This document shows, one piece after another, positions 10,371 through 19,219 of a stretch of 64,000 nucleotides of DNA. Within the stretch, counting starts at the first letter, position 1. The number at the start of each line of letters is the position of its first letter. Made by a program: the position numbers and the translations under genes. This DNA comes from JAJYUU01 sp963822955 (GTDB lineage: Bacteria > Actinomycetota > Actinomycetes > Streptosporangiales > Streptosporangiaceae). Where the stretch lies: positions 434,001 through 498,000 of the forward strand of contig CAWGJS010000001.1 in assembly GCA_963822955.1 (NCBI GenBank), written 5' to 3'. The notes below the pieces were generated by a model. That model had not been told where the DNA came from. It saw nothing but the letters and a program-made list of their open reading frames with translations, and ran no database searches.

Positions 10371-10381
10371 GTAACCGTTAC
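10371..10381. promoter_or_regulatory. Perfect palindrome at the predicted bldD transcription start
   Basis: GTAAC-C-GTTAC is a perfect 5-bp inverted repeat around one base, placed at the predicted +1. bldD is known to be autoregulated in Streptomyces coelicolor, so this may be an operator. It only loosely resembles the published BldD box. Confidence 0.4.
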
Positions 10382-10414
10382 TTTCAGCTACCAGCAGGCC
10401 AGGGGGCCGTAACT

Positions 10415-10909
10415 ATGGCATCTGACTACGCCAAGACCCTGGGCGCGCGACTGCGTGCCATCCGCACCCAGCAGGGGCTCTCGCTGCACGGCGTTGAGGA
10501 AAAGTCACGCGGCCGGTGGAAGGCCGTGGTGGTCGGCTCCTACGAGCGCGGCGACAGGTCCGTGACTGTCCAGAAGCTGGCCGAGCTTGCGGAGTTCTAC
10601 GGGGTGCCCGTGTCGGAGCTGCTGCCTGGCGACGTGCTGCCGACCCTGATCGCGCCTGCCCCCAAGCTCGTTATTGACCTTGAGCGGATGGCGGCTCTGC
10701 CGAAGGACAAGGCGGGCCCGCTGTCGCGCTATGTTGCCACGATTCAGAGCCAGCGCGGAGACTACAACGGCCGGGTGCTGTCCATCCGCCAGGAGGACCT
10801 GCGCTCGCTCGCCGTGATCTACGACAAGACGCCGGCTGACCTGACAGAGGAGCTGATCAGCTGGGGCATCCTGGACTCGGATGCTCGCGGGGCGATTGAC
10901 GCCTTCTAG
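10415..10909 (+). CDS. bldD: Developmental master regulator BldD
   Basis: DNA-binding repressor that holds back sporulation genes in filamentous actinomycetes when bound to tetrameric c-di-GMP. The 164-residue protein starts MASDYAKTLGARLRAIR. An N-terminal helix-turn-helix spans about residues 10-70 (QQGLSLHGVEEKSRGRWKAV, nearly identical to S. coelicolor BldD). The C-terminal domain keeps the c-di-GMP signature R-G-D ... R-Q-E-D (residues about 112-128). ATG 10415 follows a GGGGG-type ribosome-binding site; the longer upstream frame is not family-like. This is strong evidence for a sporulating or BldD-governed lineage. Confidence 0.95.
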   Translation: MASDYAKTLGARLRAIRTQQGLSLHGVEEKSRGRWKAVVVGSYERGDRSVTVQKLAELAEFYGVPVSELLPGDVLPTLIAPAPKLVIDLERMAALPKDKAGPLSRYVATIQSQRGDYNGRVLSIRQEDLRSLAVIYDKTPADLTEELISWGILDSDARGAIDAF

Positions 10910-10982
10910 CACTCCGGCTGGGTAGCCCAGCAGGCGCATCGTTGAGGCCCGTGTGGGCGGCTTGGCTGAGGGAGGCGCGCGG

Positions 10983-11795
10983 GTGGCTGCCTGGATCTGC
11001 GTCACCTGCGGCGTTCAGCATCGGGACACTCCGCAGCCTCCTGAGGCCTGCGCGATCTGCGCCGACGAGCGCCAGTACGTGGGGTGGGGCGGCCAGCGGT
11101 GGACCGCGATGCCCGAACTCGCCGGCGACCACGCGGTGGTCGTGCGCGAGGAGGAGCCTGGCCTCTTCGGGATCGGGATGGAGCCGGCGTTCGCCATCGG
11201 GCAGCGGGCGCTGCTGGTGTGCACGCGGCACGGCAACGTGCTCTGGGACTGCACCTCGTTGCTTGACGACGCGGCCAAGACGCGGATCACCGAACTCGGC
11301 GGCATCACGGCCATCTGCATGTCGCATCCGCATTTCTACGCTGCCAATGTCGAGTTTGCCGACGCGTTCGACGCTCGAGTCCTCATCCCGCGCGCGGACC
11401 AGGACTGGGTGCAGCGACCCACGCCACGCATCGAGCTGTTCGATGACGAAGCTGAGCCCGTGCCCGGGCTCACGCTGGCCCGGATTGGCGGGCATTTCGA
11501 CGGCGCCGCCGTGCTGCACTGGCCAGACGGGTCCGACGGTCGTGGTGCACTGCTCACCGGCGACACCATCACGGTCGTCCAAGACCGCGACTGGGTCAGC
11601 TTCATGTGGAGCTTCCCGAACCTCATACCGCTGGACGAGGCGACGGTGCTCGACATTGCCGCCCGCACGGAGCGGTTCACGTTCGACCGCGTCTATGGCG
11701 GCTGGTGGGGCCGGGTGGTCGTCCGCGACGGGGCAGCCGCCGTGCGCAGGTCAGCCGACCGGTACGTCGCCCGCCTGCGTGGCCGGCGCCCGTGA
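10983..11795 (+). CDS. MBL-fold hydrolase-like protein with N-terminal Cys-pair domain
   Basis: 270-residue cytoplasmic protein. The N-terminus has two cysteine pairs (CVTC and CAIC, residues about 6-27) that look like a small zinc ribbon or rubredoxin-type knuckle. The rest resembles a metallo-beta-lactamase fold: LWDCTSLLDD, then SHPHFYAAN in the position of the HxHxDH motif, LLTGDTI, and a GWWG segment. The metal motif is degenerate: the H-x-H pair is kept but the following Asp-His is absent. Catalysis is therefore uncertain and the substrate unknown. GTG 10983 is chosen because GGAGG precedes it by about 8 bases. Confidence 0.7.
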   Translation: MAAWICVTCGVQHRDTPQPPEACAICADERQYVGWGGQRWTAMPELAGDHAVVVREEEPGLFGIGMEPAFAIGQRALLVCTRHGNVLWDCTSLLDDAAKTRITELGGITAICMSHPHFYAANVEFADAFDARVLIPRADQDWVQRPTPRIELFDDEAEPVPGLTLARIGGHFDGAAVLHWPDGSDGRGALLTGDTITVVQDRDWVSFMWSFPNLIPLDEATVLDIAARTERFTFDRVYGGWWGRVVVRDGAAAVRRSADRYVARLRGRRP

Positions 11796-11809
11796 CACGC
11801 CCGCAGCTG

Positions 11810-12268
11810 TCAGCCCGCCGTCGCCAGCGGCAGCAAGGGCTGCTCGGCCATGATGCCCAGGGCAGCCTCTGCCAGCGAGACGAAGGCACGCGCGTCTCGC
11901 AGCAGGTCATCTGCCTCGTCGGCCGAGACCGCCCTCGGCAGGCCAGCCTCCGCGGCTGCTCGCTTCGCCGCACCGGCGGCGAAGAACGCTGACCATTCCC
12001 GCAAGGCGGGCTCCACCTTGGGCAGCAGCTCCCACACGCTCTGCGGCCTCCTGCGCCGCCCGCCCGGTGGCTCGGCCTTAGCAGCAACCACCGCTGCCGC
12101 CGCCCGCAGGGCAGCAAGATGTGCGCCGACGTATCGGGCGCTTGCCGTCCCCTCGTCCTCGGCAGCTGCGAGGCCATGCCTGGCCGACTCCATCAGCGCC
12201 AGTGCCGACGGTGCCACGCGGCATTGCTGCCAGTGGCGTCCTGGCCTTGCCTGAACGATCTGGCTCAT
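11810..12268 (-). CDS. SAV_6107-family HEPN-domain protein
   Basis: 152-residue helical, Ala-rich protein whose core matches the actinobacterial SAV_6107 family: ARHGLAAAEDEGTASARYVGAHLAALRAAA, then RRRRPQSVWELLP, EWSAFFAAGAAKRAAAEAG and ADEADDLLRDARAFV. HEPN folds can be ribonucleases, but no convincing R-x4-6-H motif is seen, so no activity is assigned. ATG 12268 (MSQIVQA) follows AAGGAG. The longer frame to 12388 would add an Arg-rich, non-conserved stretch. It is convergent with the MBL gene, 14 bases apart. Confidence 0.75.
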   Translation of the reverse strand: MSQIVQARPGRHWQQCRVAPSALALMESARHGLAAAEDEGTASARYVGAHLAALRAAAAVVAAKAEPPGGRRRRPQSVWELLPKVEPALREWSAFFAAGAAKRAAAEAGLPRAVSADEADDLLRDARAFVSLAEAALGIMAEQPLLPLATAG

Positions 12269-12507
12269 TGACAGCTCCTTCTCAGCGATGTCCGGCCAGG
12301 CGGGGCGCTTCCCCACACCACGCCTGGCCGGACTTGCAGCCGAGGGGGCCCGACTGCGCACTCGCACAGCAACTATTCGAACATACATTCGTGCTCGTGT
12401 CTAGCTTCTGCACCTGCGTTCGAAGTTACCTGGAGGGTCTGACAAAATCGGGTCGCGCCTGGCGCGTCCAGGGCGGTGGCCCGGGCCCGCCAGGCTACGC
12501 TTGGCGG

Positions 12508-13088
12508 GTGCAGGAAGCCGCGGGCGTCTCGGAGCTGGACCGGCCCGGTTTTCTGGCCGCTATCAGCGAGCTGCTGACCATTTACGCGGCAGCGATGGGC
12601 GCCGACCGCGATGAGCTGCCGACCAGGCGGGCCATCATGGAACGGCATGCGGCGAACCCGGGATTCCGTGCGCTGGCCGTCACCGGCGGCGACCCAGCGC
12701 GCATCATCGGCTTCACCTACGGATTCCGGGGCGTGCCGGGCCAGTGGTGGCACGACGTCGTGCGGGCCGGCATCGTCGCAGGGTCGGGAGGGCCCGCCGC
12801 AGCAGCAGTGGCTGGACAGCGCGCTGGAGATCGCGGAGGTCCACGTTCATCCCGACTTCCAGGGCCATGGCATCGGGCGCCTGATGATGCTGAGCGCTGA
12901 CCGCCGGGCGCACCGAGCGGACAGCGCTGCTGTCGACCAGGGACGCCGCGACGCCAGCTCGCAGGCTGTACCACAGCCTCGGATTCGAGGACTTGCTGAC
13001 CGGATTCCTGTTCCCTGGCGGCGGGCCGGCCTACGCGGTCATGGGAGCGACGCTTCCGCTGGCCGACGAGTTCGCCGTCGCTCGCTAA
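12508..13088 (+). CDS. GNAT-family N-acetyltransferase (two frame breaks)
   Basis: Probable acetyl-CoA-dependent acetyltransferase, substrate unknown. The frame from GTG 12508 reads VQEAAGVSELDRPGFL and ALAVTGGDPARIIGFTYGFR. It shifts near 12780 into QQQWLDSALEIAEVHVHPDFQGHGIGRLMM, the acetyl-CoA-binding Q/R-x-x-G-x-G/A motif. It shifts again near 12905 into LYHSLGFEDLLTGFLFPGGG. Both breaks behave as one inserted base, and their removal gives 192 residues. TACGCT at 12495-12500 lies 7 bases ahead of GTG with no ribosome-binding site, suggesting a leaderless mRNA. The 3' end overlaps convergent metF by four bases. Confidence 0.8.
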
Positions 13089-13990
13089 GCAGCCGGAACT
13101 GCCGGCCCGAGGCCGAGTACCTGGTAGATCTCCCTGGTCGCCCGCGACCCGTTGAGCGTGTAGAAGTGGAGGCCGGGCACGCCCTCGGCCAGCAGCCGCT
13201 CGCACATGGCTGCTGCGTACTCGACGCCGATCTTGCGCATGGCAGGCTTGTCGTCGGCGTGCGCGCGCAGATCCTCAGCCAGCCCCGGCGGGAACCGGCA
13301 CCCGGACAGCAGCACAGCGCGCTCAATGCCCGAGACACTCATGATCGGCATGATGCCGGGGATGATCGGCGCAGTGCATCCGCGTGCCGCGACGGCATCG
13401 CGAAGCCGCAGGTAGTCCTCCGGATAGAAGAACATCTGGGTGATCGCGAAGTCTGCACCGGCCCGCATCTTGCGTACGAAGAAGTCGATGTCGGACTTGG
13501 CGTCCGGCGACCTCGGATGGCCTTCGGGGAACGCCGCGACTCCCACGCAGAAGTCGCCCGACGCCCGGATCAGCCGGACGAGCTCGTCGGCGTGCTGCAG
13601 GCCGCCGGCATGGGCACGCCACTCGCCGCCGGGATCGCCCGGCGGGTCACCCCGCAGCGCGAGCATGTTGCGGACGCCGACGTCGGCGTACGAGCCGATA
13701 ACGTGCCGCAGCTCAGCTACCGAATGATTGACCGCGGTCAGGTGACCGACCGGCGTCAGCGTCGTCTCGGCCGCGATCCGGCCGGTCACGCGGACGGTCC
13801 TGTCCCTGGTCGAGCCGCCAGCACCGTAGGTGACCGAGACGAAGGTGGGCCGGAGCGGCTCGAGCTGGCGGATCGCCAGCCACAGATGCTGCTCGTCCGC
13901 CTCCGTCTTGGGCGGCATGAACTCGAACGAGAAGGACTGCTCGCCAGCGGCAAGCAGGTCCCTGATCGCTGCGGCAGGACCAACGGGCAT
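13085..13990 (-). CDS. metF: Methylenetetrahydrofolate reductase
   Basis: Reduces 5,10-methylene-THF to 5-methyl-THF for methionine synthesis; FAD enzyme with a TIM barrel. The 301-residue protein shows FSFEFMPPKTEADEQHLW with the catalytic Glu, VSVTYGAGGSTRDRT, NMLALRGDPP, and ITQMFFYPEDYLRL. On the minus strand TAGCCT (14003-13998) lies 7 bases ahead of ATG 13990 without a ribosome-binding site, so a leaderless transcript is likely. It is divergent from the polyprenyl synthase gene. Confidence 0.95.
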   Translation of the reverse strand: MPVGPAAAIRDLLAAGEQSFSFEFMPPKTEADEQHLWLAIRQLEPLRPTFVSVTYGAGGSTRDRTVRVTGRIAAETTLTPVGHLTAVNHSVAELRHVIGSYADVGVRNMLALRGDPPGDPGGEWRAHAGGLQHADELVRLIRASGDFCVGVAAFPEGHPRSPDAKSDIDFFVRKMRAGADFAITQMFFYPEDYLRLRDAVAARGCTAPIIPGIMPIMSVSGIERAVLLSGCRFPPGLAEDLRAHADDKPAMRKIGVEYAAAMCERLLAEGVPGLHFYTLNGSRATREIYQVLGLGPAVPAA

Positions 13991-13997
13991 GATCAGA

Positions 13998-14003
13998 AGG
14001 CTA
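13998..14003 (-). promoter_or_regulatory. metF -10 box, leaderless
   Basis: TAGCCT is followed by 7 bases and then ATG 13990. The predicted transcription start falls on or beside the start codon. Confidence 0.5.
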
Positions 14004-14065
14004 TCGGCAACCCCGCGACCCTGCGCTGCCAGCTGTAGCCACCGGCGGGTCTAGTGTGCAGATAC

Positions 14066-15175
14066 ATGGCACCCGACGCGGCCGGTCCGGGCCCGGCCGG
14101 GCCCGGACCGGCAGGCCTCGACCGGATCAGGCGCGAGGTCGCGGCCGCCCTGGATAGCTTCCTCGGCCGCCAGCGCAGCGTGCTGGCCGCCATCAGCGAC
14201 GACATGCTGCCCTGGCTGGAGGCGATGCGGGGGCTGCTGGCGGGCGGAAAGCGGCTGCGCCCTGCGTTCTGCTACTGGGGCTGGCGGGCAGCTGGCGGCG
14301 GGGACTGCCCGGAGATCTATGCTGCGGCTGCCGCGCTGGAGCTGCTCCAGGCCAGCGCGCTGATTCATGACGACGTCATGGACGCCAGCGATACCCGGCG
14401 CGGCAGCCCCGCAGTACACCGCCAGTTCGCCGCCCGCCTGGCCGCGAGCAGCGCGCCGCAGTCCGCCGAGCAGTTCGGGATCGCAGCCGCGATCCTGATC
14501 GGTGACATGCTGCTGTCCTGGACAGCGGAGATGTACCAGTCCAGCGGCTTCGCGCCAGATGTCCTGCGCCGCGGCCAGCCGGCGCTCGCCGCCATGCAGA
14601 CCGAGGTCGCGGCTGGCCAGTATCTGGACATCCTCAGCCAGGCCAGCCGCAGCACTTCGGTGGCTGCGGCGCTGCAGGTCATCACCTACAAGACGGCGAA
14701 GTACACGATCGAGCGACCGCTCCAGCTCGGCGCCCTGCTGGCTGCCCCATCCCGGGCAGCGGCCGACGCCATCAACGCGACCTGCACGGACTACGGGGTC
14801 CCGCTGGGAATCGCATTCCAGCTCCGCGATGACGTGCTGGGCGTGTTCGGCGATCCGGCCCGGACGGGCAAGCCGGTGAGCGGCGATATCTCCGAGGGCA
14901 AGCGGACCGTACTGATGGCGCTGGCCAGGGAGCGAGCTACGGCCGCCCAGGCCGAGGTACTCGACCGCCTCCTGGGCGACCGCAAGCTGACTGCGGCGGG
15001 CGCGGCCGAGGTCAAGGCGGTGCTGACCGACACCGGCGCTGTGGCTGAGTGCGAGGCGCTGATTGCGGCCAACGTCAAGGAAGCCATCTCAGCGCTCGAC
15101 GGCGCGCCCATCACCACCGAGGCTCGGGCCGCACTCGCCGCGCTGGCTGTCACCGCCACCGATCGCACCGAGTAA
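14066..15175 (+). CDS. Polyprenyl (geranylgeranyl-type) diphosphate synthase
   Basis: Trans-prenyltransferase that chains isopentenyl units for quinone, carotenoid or polyprenol precursors. It has the first Asp-rich motif in LIHDDVMDAS (DDxxD) and the second in FQLRDDVLGVFGD, plus the GGKRLRP substrate motif near residue 55. The 369-residue length fits actinobacterial IdsA/GGPP synthases; product length cannot be read from sequence. A TAGTGT hexamer lies about 7 bases ahead of ATG 14066. Its position next to metF mirrors idsA2 in M. tuberculosis. Confidence 0.9.
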   Translation: MAPDAAGPGPAGPGPAGLDRIRREVAAALDSFLGRQRSVLAAISDDMLPWLEAMRGLLAGGKRLRPAFCYWGWRAAGGGDCPEIYAAAAALELLQASALIHDDVMDASDTRRGSPAVHRQFAARLAASSAPQSAEQFGIAAAILIGDMLLSWTAEMYQSSGFAPDVLRRGQPALAAMQTEVAAGQYLDILSQASRSTSVAAALQVITYKTAKYTIERPLQLGALLAAPSRAAADAINATCTDYGVPLGIAFQLRDDVLGVFGDPARTGKPVSGDISEGKRTVLMALARERATAAQAEVLDRLLGDRKLTAAGAAEVKAVLTDTGAVAECEALIAANVKEAISALDGAPITTEARAALAALAVTATDRTE

Positions 15176-15207
15176 CGCCAGTTTGACCAGGCGGGCCAGC
15201 CTGCAGC

Positions 15208-15859
15208 TCACCGCAGGCGGGCGGCCAGGCGGGCGGCGGCGGCGCCTGGCTCGGCTGCCTCGGTGACCGCCCGGACTACGACGATGCGGGTCGCTCCCGC
15301 TTCCAGGACCCGATCGAGATTGGCCTCGTCGATGCCGCCGATCGCGAACCAGGGCCGCGCCGTCCGCAGCCCGGCGGCATAGCGGACGAGGTCCAGGCCC
15401 GGCGCAGGCCTGCCCGGTTTCGTTGGCGTCGGCCAGACCGGCCCGGTGCAGAAGTAGTCCGCCGCTGGTTCTGCGGCAGCCGCAGCCGTCTCAGGCGGCG
15501 CATGCGAGGAGAGGCCGATGAGCGGACGCGGTCCGATGATCTCGCGGGCCACCCCGGCCGGCAGGTCATCCTGGCCCAGGTGCAGCACGTCCGCGCCGCA
15601 CGCATAGGCCACGTCGGCCCGGTCATTGACGGCCAGCAGGGCACCGTGCGCGTCGCACGCCTGCCGGAATACCTCAAGGTAGCGCGAGCTCCTGGGCAGC
15701 CTCGAGGCCCTTCTGCCGGAGCTGGACGATGTCGACGCCACCCGCCAGCACATCGTCAAGGAAGCGCGGCAGGTCACCCTTCCGCTCCCTGGCGTCCGTG
15801 CACAGGTACAGCCGGGCTGCAGCAAGGCGGGACGTCAGGTGATCAGGGCGCTCGGGCAC
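15208..15859 (-). CDS. thiE: Thiamine-phosphate synthase (one frame break)
   Basis: Joins HMP-pyrophosphate and the thiazole phosphate to form thiamine phosphate. The N-terminus LYLCTDARERKGDLPRFL and the motif GGVDIVQLRQKGL are in one frame. After a break near 15685 the second frame gives LLAVNDRADVAYACGADVLHLGQDDLP, GLSSHAPPET and the C-terminal FAIGGIDEANLDRVLEAGA. Removing one base gives 216 residues, normal for ThiE. The GTG start lies 7 bases after TAGCCT (15872-15867), which overlaps the end of the neighbouring Rv2175c-like gene, so it may have its own leaderless promoter. Confidence 0.92.
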
Positions 15860-15861
15860 GG

Positions 15862-16223
15862 TCAGAAGGCTAGTGCCTGCGCCCGCCTGTTCACCTCGGT
15901 GCGCCGGTGCTCGGTCAGTGCCTGCACCGGCGTCCCTGGCAGCGTCTCGTCGGCTGTGAACAGCCAGCTCAGCGCCTCGGCCTCGGAGAAGCCGCAGTCA
16001 CGCAGCAGGGTCAGCGTGCCACCGAGGCCATGGATGACCTGGTCGCCGTCGAGGAACGCGGCGGGAACGGCAATTCGCCGCTCGGCCGCTGCACCGCGAG
16101 CAGCTTCCGGTCGCGAAGCAGCTGCTTTACCCGGCTCACTGGCAGGCTGAGCCTGCTCGCTACCTCGGGGACAGTCAGCCAGTCACCGACGATGGCGTCG
16201 GTCGGGGGGTCGATCTGTGCCAC
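15862..16223 (-). CDS. Rv2175c-like DNA-binding protein (one frame break)
   Basis: Small winged-helix protein; in M. tuberculosis Rv2175c binds DNA and is phosphorylated by the kinase PknL. Visible features are the helix-turn-helix WLTVPEVASRLSLPVSRVKQ and, after a break near 16075, the family C-terminal domain (VPAAFLDGDQVIHGLGGTL, LRDCGFSEAEALSWLF, RRAQALAF). This break fits a missing base, unlike most in the window. GTG 16223 follows GGGAAG; TTG 16256 is an alternative. A PASTA kinase is encoded 4 kb away, matching the Rv2175c/pknL neighbourhood. Confidence 0.82.
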
Positions 16224-16342
16224 GTGAACGAGCTTCCCACATTCCGCGGCCGCCAAAACCTACCTCTTCCCATCCAAGTCCGGCGCGGGCTGTTCAGCTG
16301 CCGCACTGTTGACCGTCAAGGCCGGTTAAAGACGCGGCCGGG

Positions 16343-17551
16343 TCAGTCCGCAGCAGCGGAATCGCGGACCGCAGTACTCGGATCAGCCAGCTTGTCAGCA
16401 TCAACCCGGCTGCCCGCCTCGATCAGCCGCCGTGCCTGCATCAGGTCGCGCGGCAGCCCGACGGTCAGCGCGGCGACGAGCCTGTCCCCCGCCAGCCACG
16501 CTGCCGCCCATGTGGCTGCGGCCGGATCGCCGCGCCAGATCAGCCGCTCCGCCGCGCCGTGCCAGCCCACGTACTGCACCATCCGGCCGAACTGCTCGGA
16601 CCAGAAGTAGGGAACGGGGTCGTACTCCGTGCTCCCGCCCAGAAGGTTCGCGGCGGCGACCTCCGGCGCGTGCAGCGCGATGTCCCAGTGCTCGAATCGC
16701 AGCTGCCGCTGATACCGGCCCGACCAGAACGACGCGCAGTCGCCCACCGCATAAATGCCGGGGACACGTGGTCCTGAGCTGAGCATCGACGGCGACCCCG
16801 TTGTCGAGTCGGATACCGGTCCCGGTCAGCCAGGACACGGCAGGCCGCACTCCGACCGCGGTCACCATCACGTCCGCAGCCAGCCAGCGACCGTCGGCAA
16901 GCGCGACCCCGCCGGGCTCGATGGCCGCCACGGTCACGCCGAGCCGCAGGTCCACTCCCGCCTCCGCGTACCAGGGAGCTGTCAGGGCGCCGACCTCAGC
17001 GCCCACGGCCGCGGCCAGCGGCGCCTTCGCGGCCTCCAGCACCGTCACCTGGCAGCCGCGGGTGGCCGCGGCCGTGGCGAGCTCCGCGCCGATCCAGCCC
17101 GCTCCGACGATGGCCAGCGCGGTGCGCGGGGCAAGGAAGCCGCGGAGCGCCAGGGCGTCGTCGGCCGTCCTGAGCACGTGCTGGCGTCCGCCGCCAGGCA
17201 GCCGGACCGGGGTGGCGCCGGTAGCGATGACCAGGGCATCCCACTCGTACTCGGCGGCGTCAGTCCGCAGCGCCTGATCGCGCAACTCGGTTGCGGTCTC
17301 GCCCAGCCGAAGATCGACAGCGAGCGAGCTCAGGTCGGCGCGCAGCCCGGTGTCGTCAAGCTCCCCCGTCATGACCTTCTTCGACAGCGGCGGCCGGTCA
17401 TACGGCGGCCGCTGCTCGGCGCCGATCAGCGTCACGGCGCCGCGCGTAGCCGCGCGATCTCAGTTCCTCGGCTACGCGCAGACCGGCAAGACCCGCGCCC
17501 GCGACGACCACCCTCGCCGGGCTCTCGCATCCGGTCCTCGCTTTCGCTCAC
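16343..17551 (-). CDS. FAD-dependent NAD(P) oxidoreductase, ferredoxin-reductase type (three frame breaks)
   Basis: Pyridine-nucleotide-disulfide-type flavoenzyme, close to ferredoxin or rubredoxin reductases. In order: the FAD-binding VVVAGAGLAGLRVAEEL, PPYDRPPLSKK, ALVIATGATPVRLPG, the NAD-binding AIVGAGWIGAELATAA, and the second FAD motif GIYAVGDCASF. A C-terminal reductase-like domain follows. Frame breaks near 17517, 17440 and 16785 all behave as one inserted base and leave 401 residues. The start is uncertain: GTG 17551 or ATG 17530. The redox partner is unknown, and no ferredoxin gene is adjacent. Confidence 0.85.
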
Positions 17552-17696
17552 GGCAACCGCTGGCGCTCGCCGACAGTCTGTACTGCCGCCCGGCACGCTG
17601 CCACAGCCTGTCCCTGAGCCTCCGATTCCTGACGTGCTCGCCGTGGCGCTGCTTCAGCCCGGTTGCGTGACATCGGGCAGCTAGGCTAGGTGGCAT

Positions 17697-17788
17697 CGCG
17701 CGGGAGTCCGGTGCTGACCGGACTGAGAGGGCGGCTGGCGAGCCGCCGACCGCAGGAACCTGATCCGGGTCATGCCGGCGAAGGGAGC
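17697..17788 (+). promoter_or_regulatory. TPP riboswitch controlling thiO-thiS-thiG
   Basis: Thi-box hallmarks are in order: GGGAGTCCGG, ACTGAGAGGG (the pyrimidine-sensing loop), then ACCTGATCCGGGTCATGCCG and GCGAAGGGAG closing the aptamer. The last conserved element, AAGGGAG at 17781-17787, is also the Shine-Dalgarno sequence 7 bases ahead of the thiO GTG. Ligand-bound RNA would hide the ribosome-binding site directly. The aptamer is clear; the mode of control is inferred. Confidence 0.93.
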
Positions 17789-17793
17789 CGAAT

Positions 17794-19026
17794 GTGAGCG
17801 CTCTGGTAGCCTGCCGAATCCGACGTCCTGGTCGTCGGCGGCGGCGTGATCGGCCTGAGCATCGCCTGGCGGGCCGCCCAGCAGGGGCCTGTCGGTGGCT
17901 GTCGCCGATCCGCGGCCGGGCCAGGGCGCGACGCACGCTGCGGCGGGCATGCTGACGCCGATCGCCGAGGCCGCTTATGCCGAGCGGGAGATCTTCGCCC
18001 TCGGCCAGGACTCGCTGCGCCGCTATCCCGGCTTCGTCACGGAACTGCACGCGAGCGACCGGGCTGCCGACGGGCTTCCGCGCAGTCCGGAACGCTCCAG
18101 GTCGCCTACGACAGCGACGACCTGGCCATGCTGGCCGAGACGCGAGCGCTGCAGGAGTCCTTCGGCGTGCACCTGGAGCAGCTGACAGCGCGCGACTGCC
18201 GTGAGGCCGAGCCGATGCTTGACCCGTCGGTACGCGGCGGGCTGCTGGCACCGGGCGACGGTTCGGTCGACCCGCGGCTGCTGGCGGCCGCCCTGCTGCA
18301 GGCGGCCGAGGGGGCCGGCGCCCGGCTGGTCCGGCAGTCGGTCACGGAAGTGACCTGCGCCGCAGGCAGGGTGAGCGGCGCGCGGCTGGCCGATGACAGC
18401 GTGGTCGGCGGCGCGCTGGGTCGTCCTGGCGGCCGGGCTGGGAGTCGGCCGCCCTTGCCGGGCTTCCGGCCGGGACGGCACCACCGGTGCGCCCCGTGAA
18501 AGGCCAGATCATCCGGCTGCGGACGAGCGGAGCCGCGGAGCGGTCAGGGCTGCCGCCAGGCCTGCTGCGCCGGACCGTGCGGGGCGTGGTCCGCGGGTCG
18601 AGCGTGTACCTGGTGCCGCGCGAGAGCGGCGAGCTGGTGGTGGGTGCCACCCAGGAAGAGATGGGATCCGACACGACCGTCACTGCGGGCGGCATCTGGG
18701 AACTGCTGCGCGATGCCCGCACCCTGGTACCGGGCGTCACCGAGCTGCTGCTGACCGACGTCGTGGCCGGCCTGCGGCCCGGCACGCCCGACAACGCGCC
18801 GGTCATCGGGCCGAGCGCCCTGCCGGGGCTGGTGCTGGCGACCGGTCACTTCCGGGCCGGGGTCCTGCTCGCCCCGGTCACCGCCGACACCGTGAGCGCA
18901 TATCTGCGCACCGGGACGCCCGATCCGGCCTGGCGGGCGTTCGGAGCCGGCCGGTTCACGGCGCGCAGCGGGCTGCGGCAGGCCGACGACCACCGCGAGC
19001 CACAGGAGGCAGCGACGTGCAGGTGA
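17794..19026 (+). CDS. thiO: Glycine oxidase ThiO (about six frame breaks)
   Basis: FAD enzyme that oxidises glycine to the imine used in thiazole assembly by ThiG. Visible pieces, each in a shifted frame: SDVLVVGGGVIGLSIAW (FAD-binding), VAVADPRPGQGATHAAAGML, SGTLQVAYDSDDL, WVVLAAGLGVG, VRPVKGQIIRLRT, VGATQEEMGSDTTVTAGG, and the C-terminal GLRPGTPDNAPVIG and ATGHFRAGVLLAPVTA. Breaks near 17810, 17885, 18085, 18100, 18415 and 18460 all fit single inserted bases. Correcting them gives 408 residues, close to family length, so true inactivation is unlikely. The stop overlaps the thiS start. Confidence 0.85.
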
Positions 19027-19218
19027 TAATCAACGGCCGGCCGCGCCGTGCACCCGCGAAGATGACCCTCGCGCAGGCCGTGGCACTGCTCACCAGCGCT
19101 CCGACCGGCGTGGCGGCGGCACTGAACGGAGACTGTCGTACGGCGCGCAGCCTGGGACTCGACGTCACTGGCTAACGGCGACGAGGTCGAGGTGCTGACC
19201 GCGGTGCAGGGAGGCTGA
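19017..19218 (+). CDS. thiS: Sulfur-carrier protein ThiS (one frame break)
   Basis: Ubiquitin-like carrier whose C-terminal Gly-Gly is thiocarboxylated and donates sulfur to ThiG. The GTG start follows AGGAGG and reads VQVIINGRPRR, then LAQAVALLTSAPTGVAAALNGD. The frame shifts near 19134 (an extra T fits) into VVRRAAWDSTSLANGDEVEV and ends LTAVQGG, the required GG tail. Corrected length is 66 residues, normal for ThiS. It overlaps the thiO stop and sits directly ahead of thiG. Confidence 0.9.
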
Positions 19219-19219
19219 T

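Noticed and set aside
11810..12268. HEPN protein as a toxin of a HEPN/MNT pair
   Set aside because: No nucleotidyltransferase partner is adjacent, no R-x4-6-H motif is clear, and the family is a chromosomal actinobacterial one.
17794..19026. thiO as a decayed pseudogene
   Set aside because: Every conserved motif is present, the net correction gives normal length, the riboswitch is intact, and thiS and thiG follow in order.
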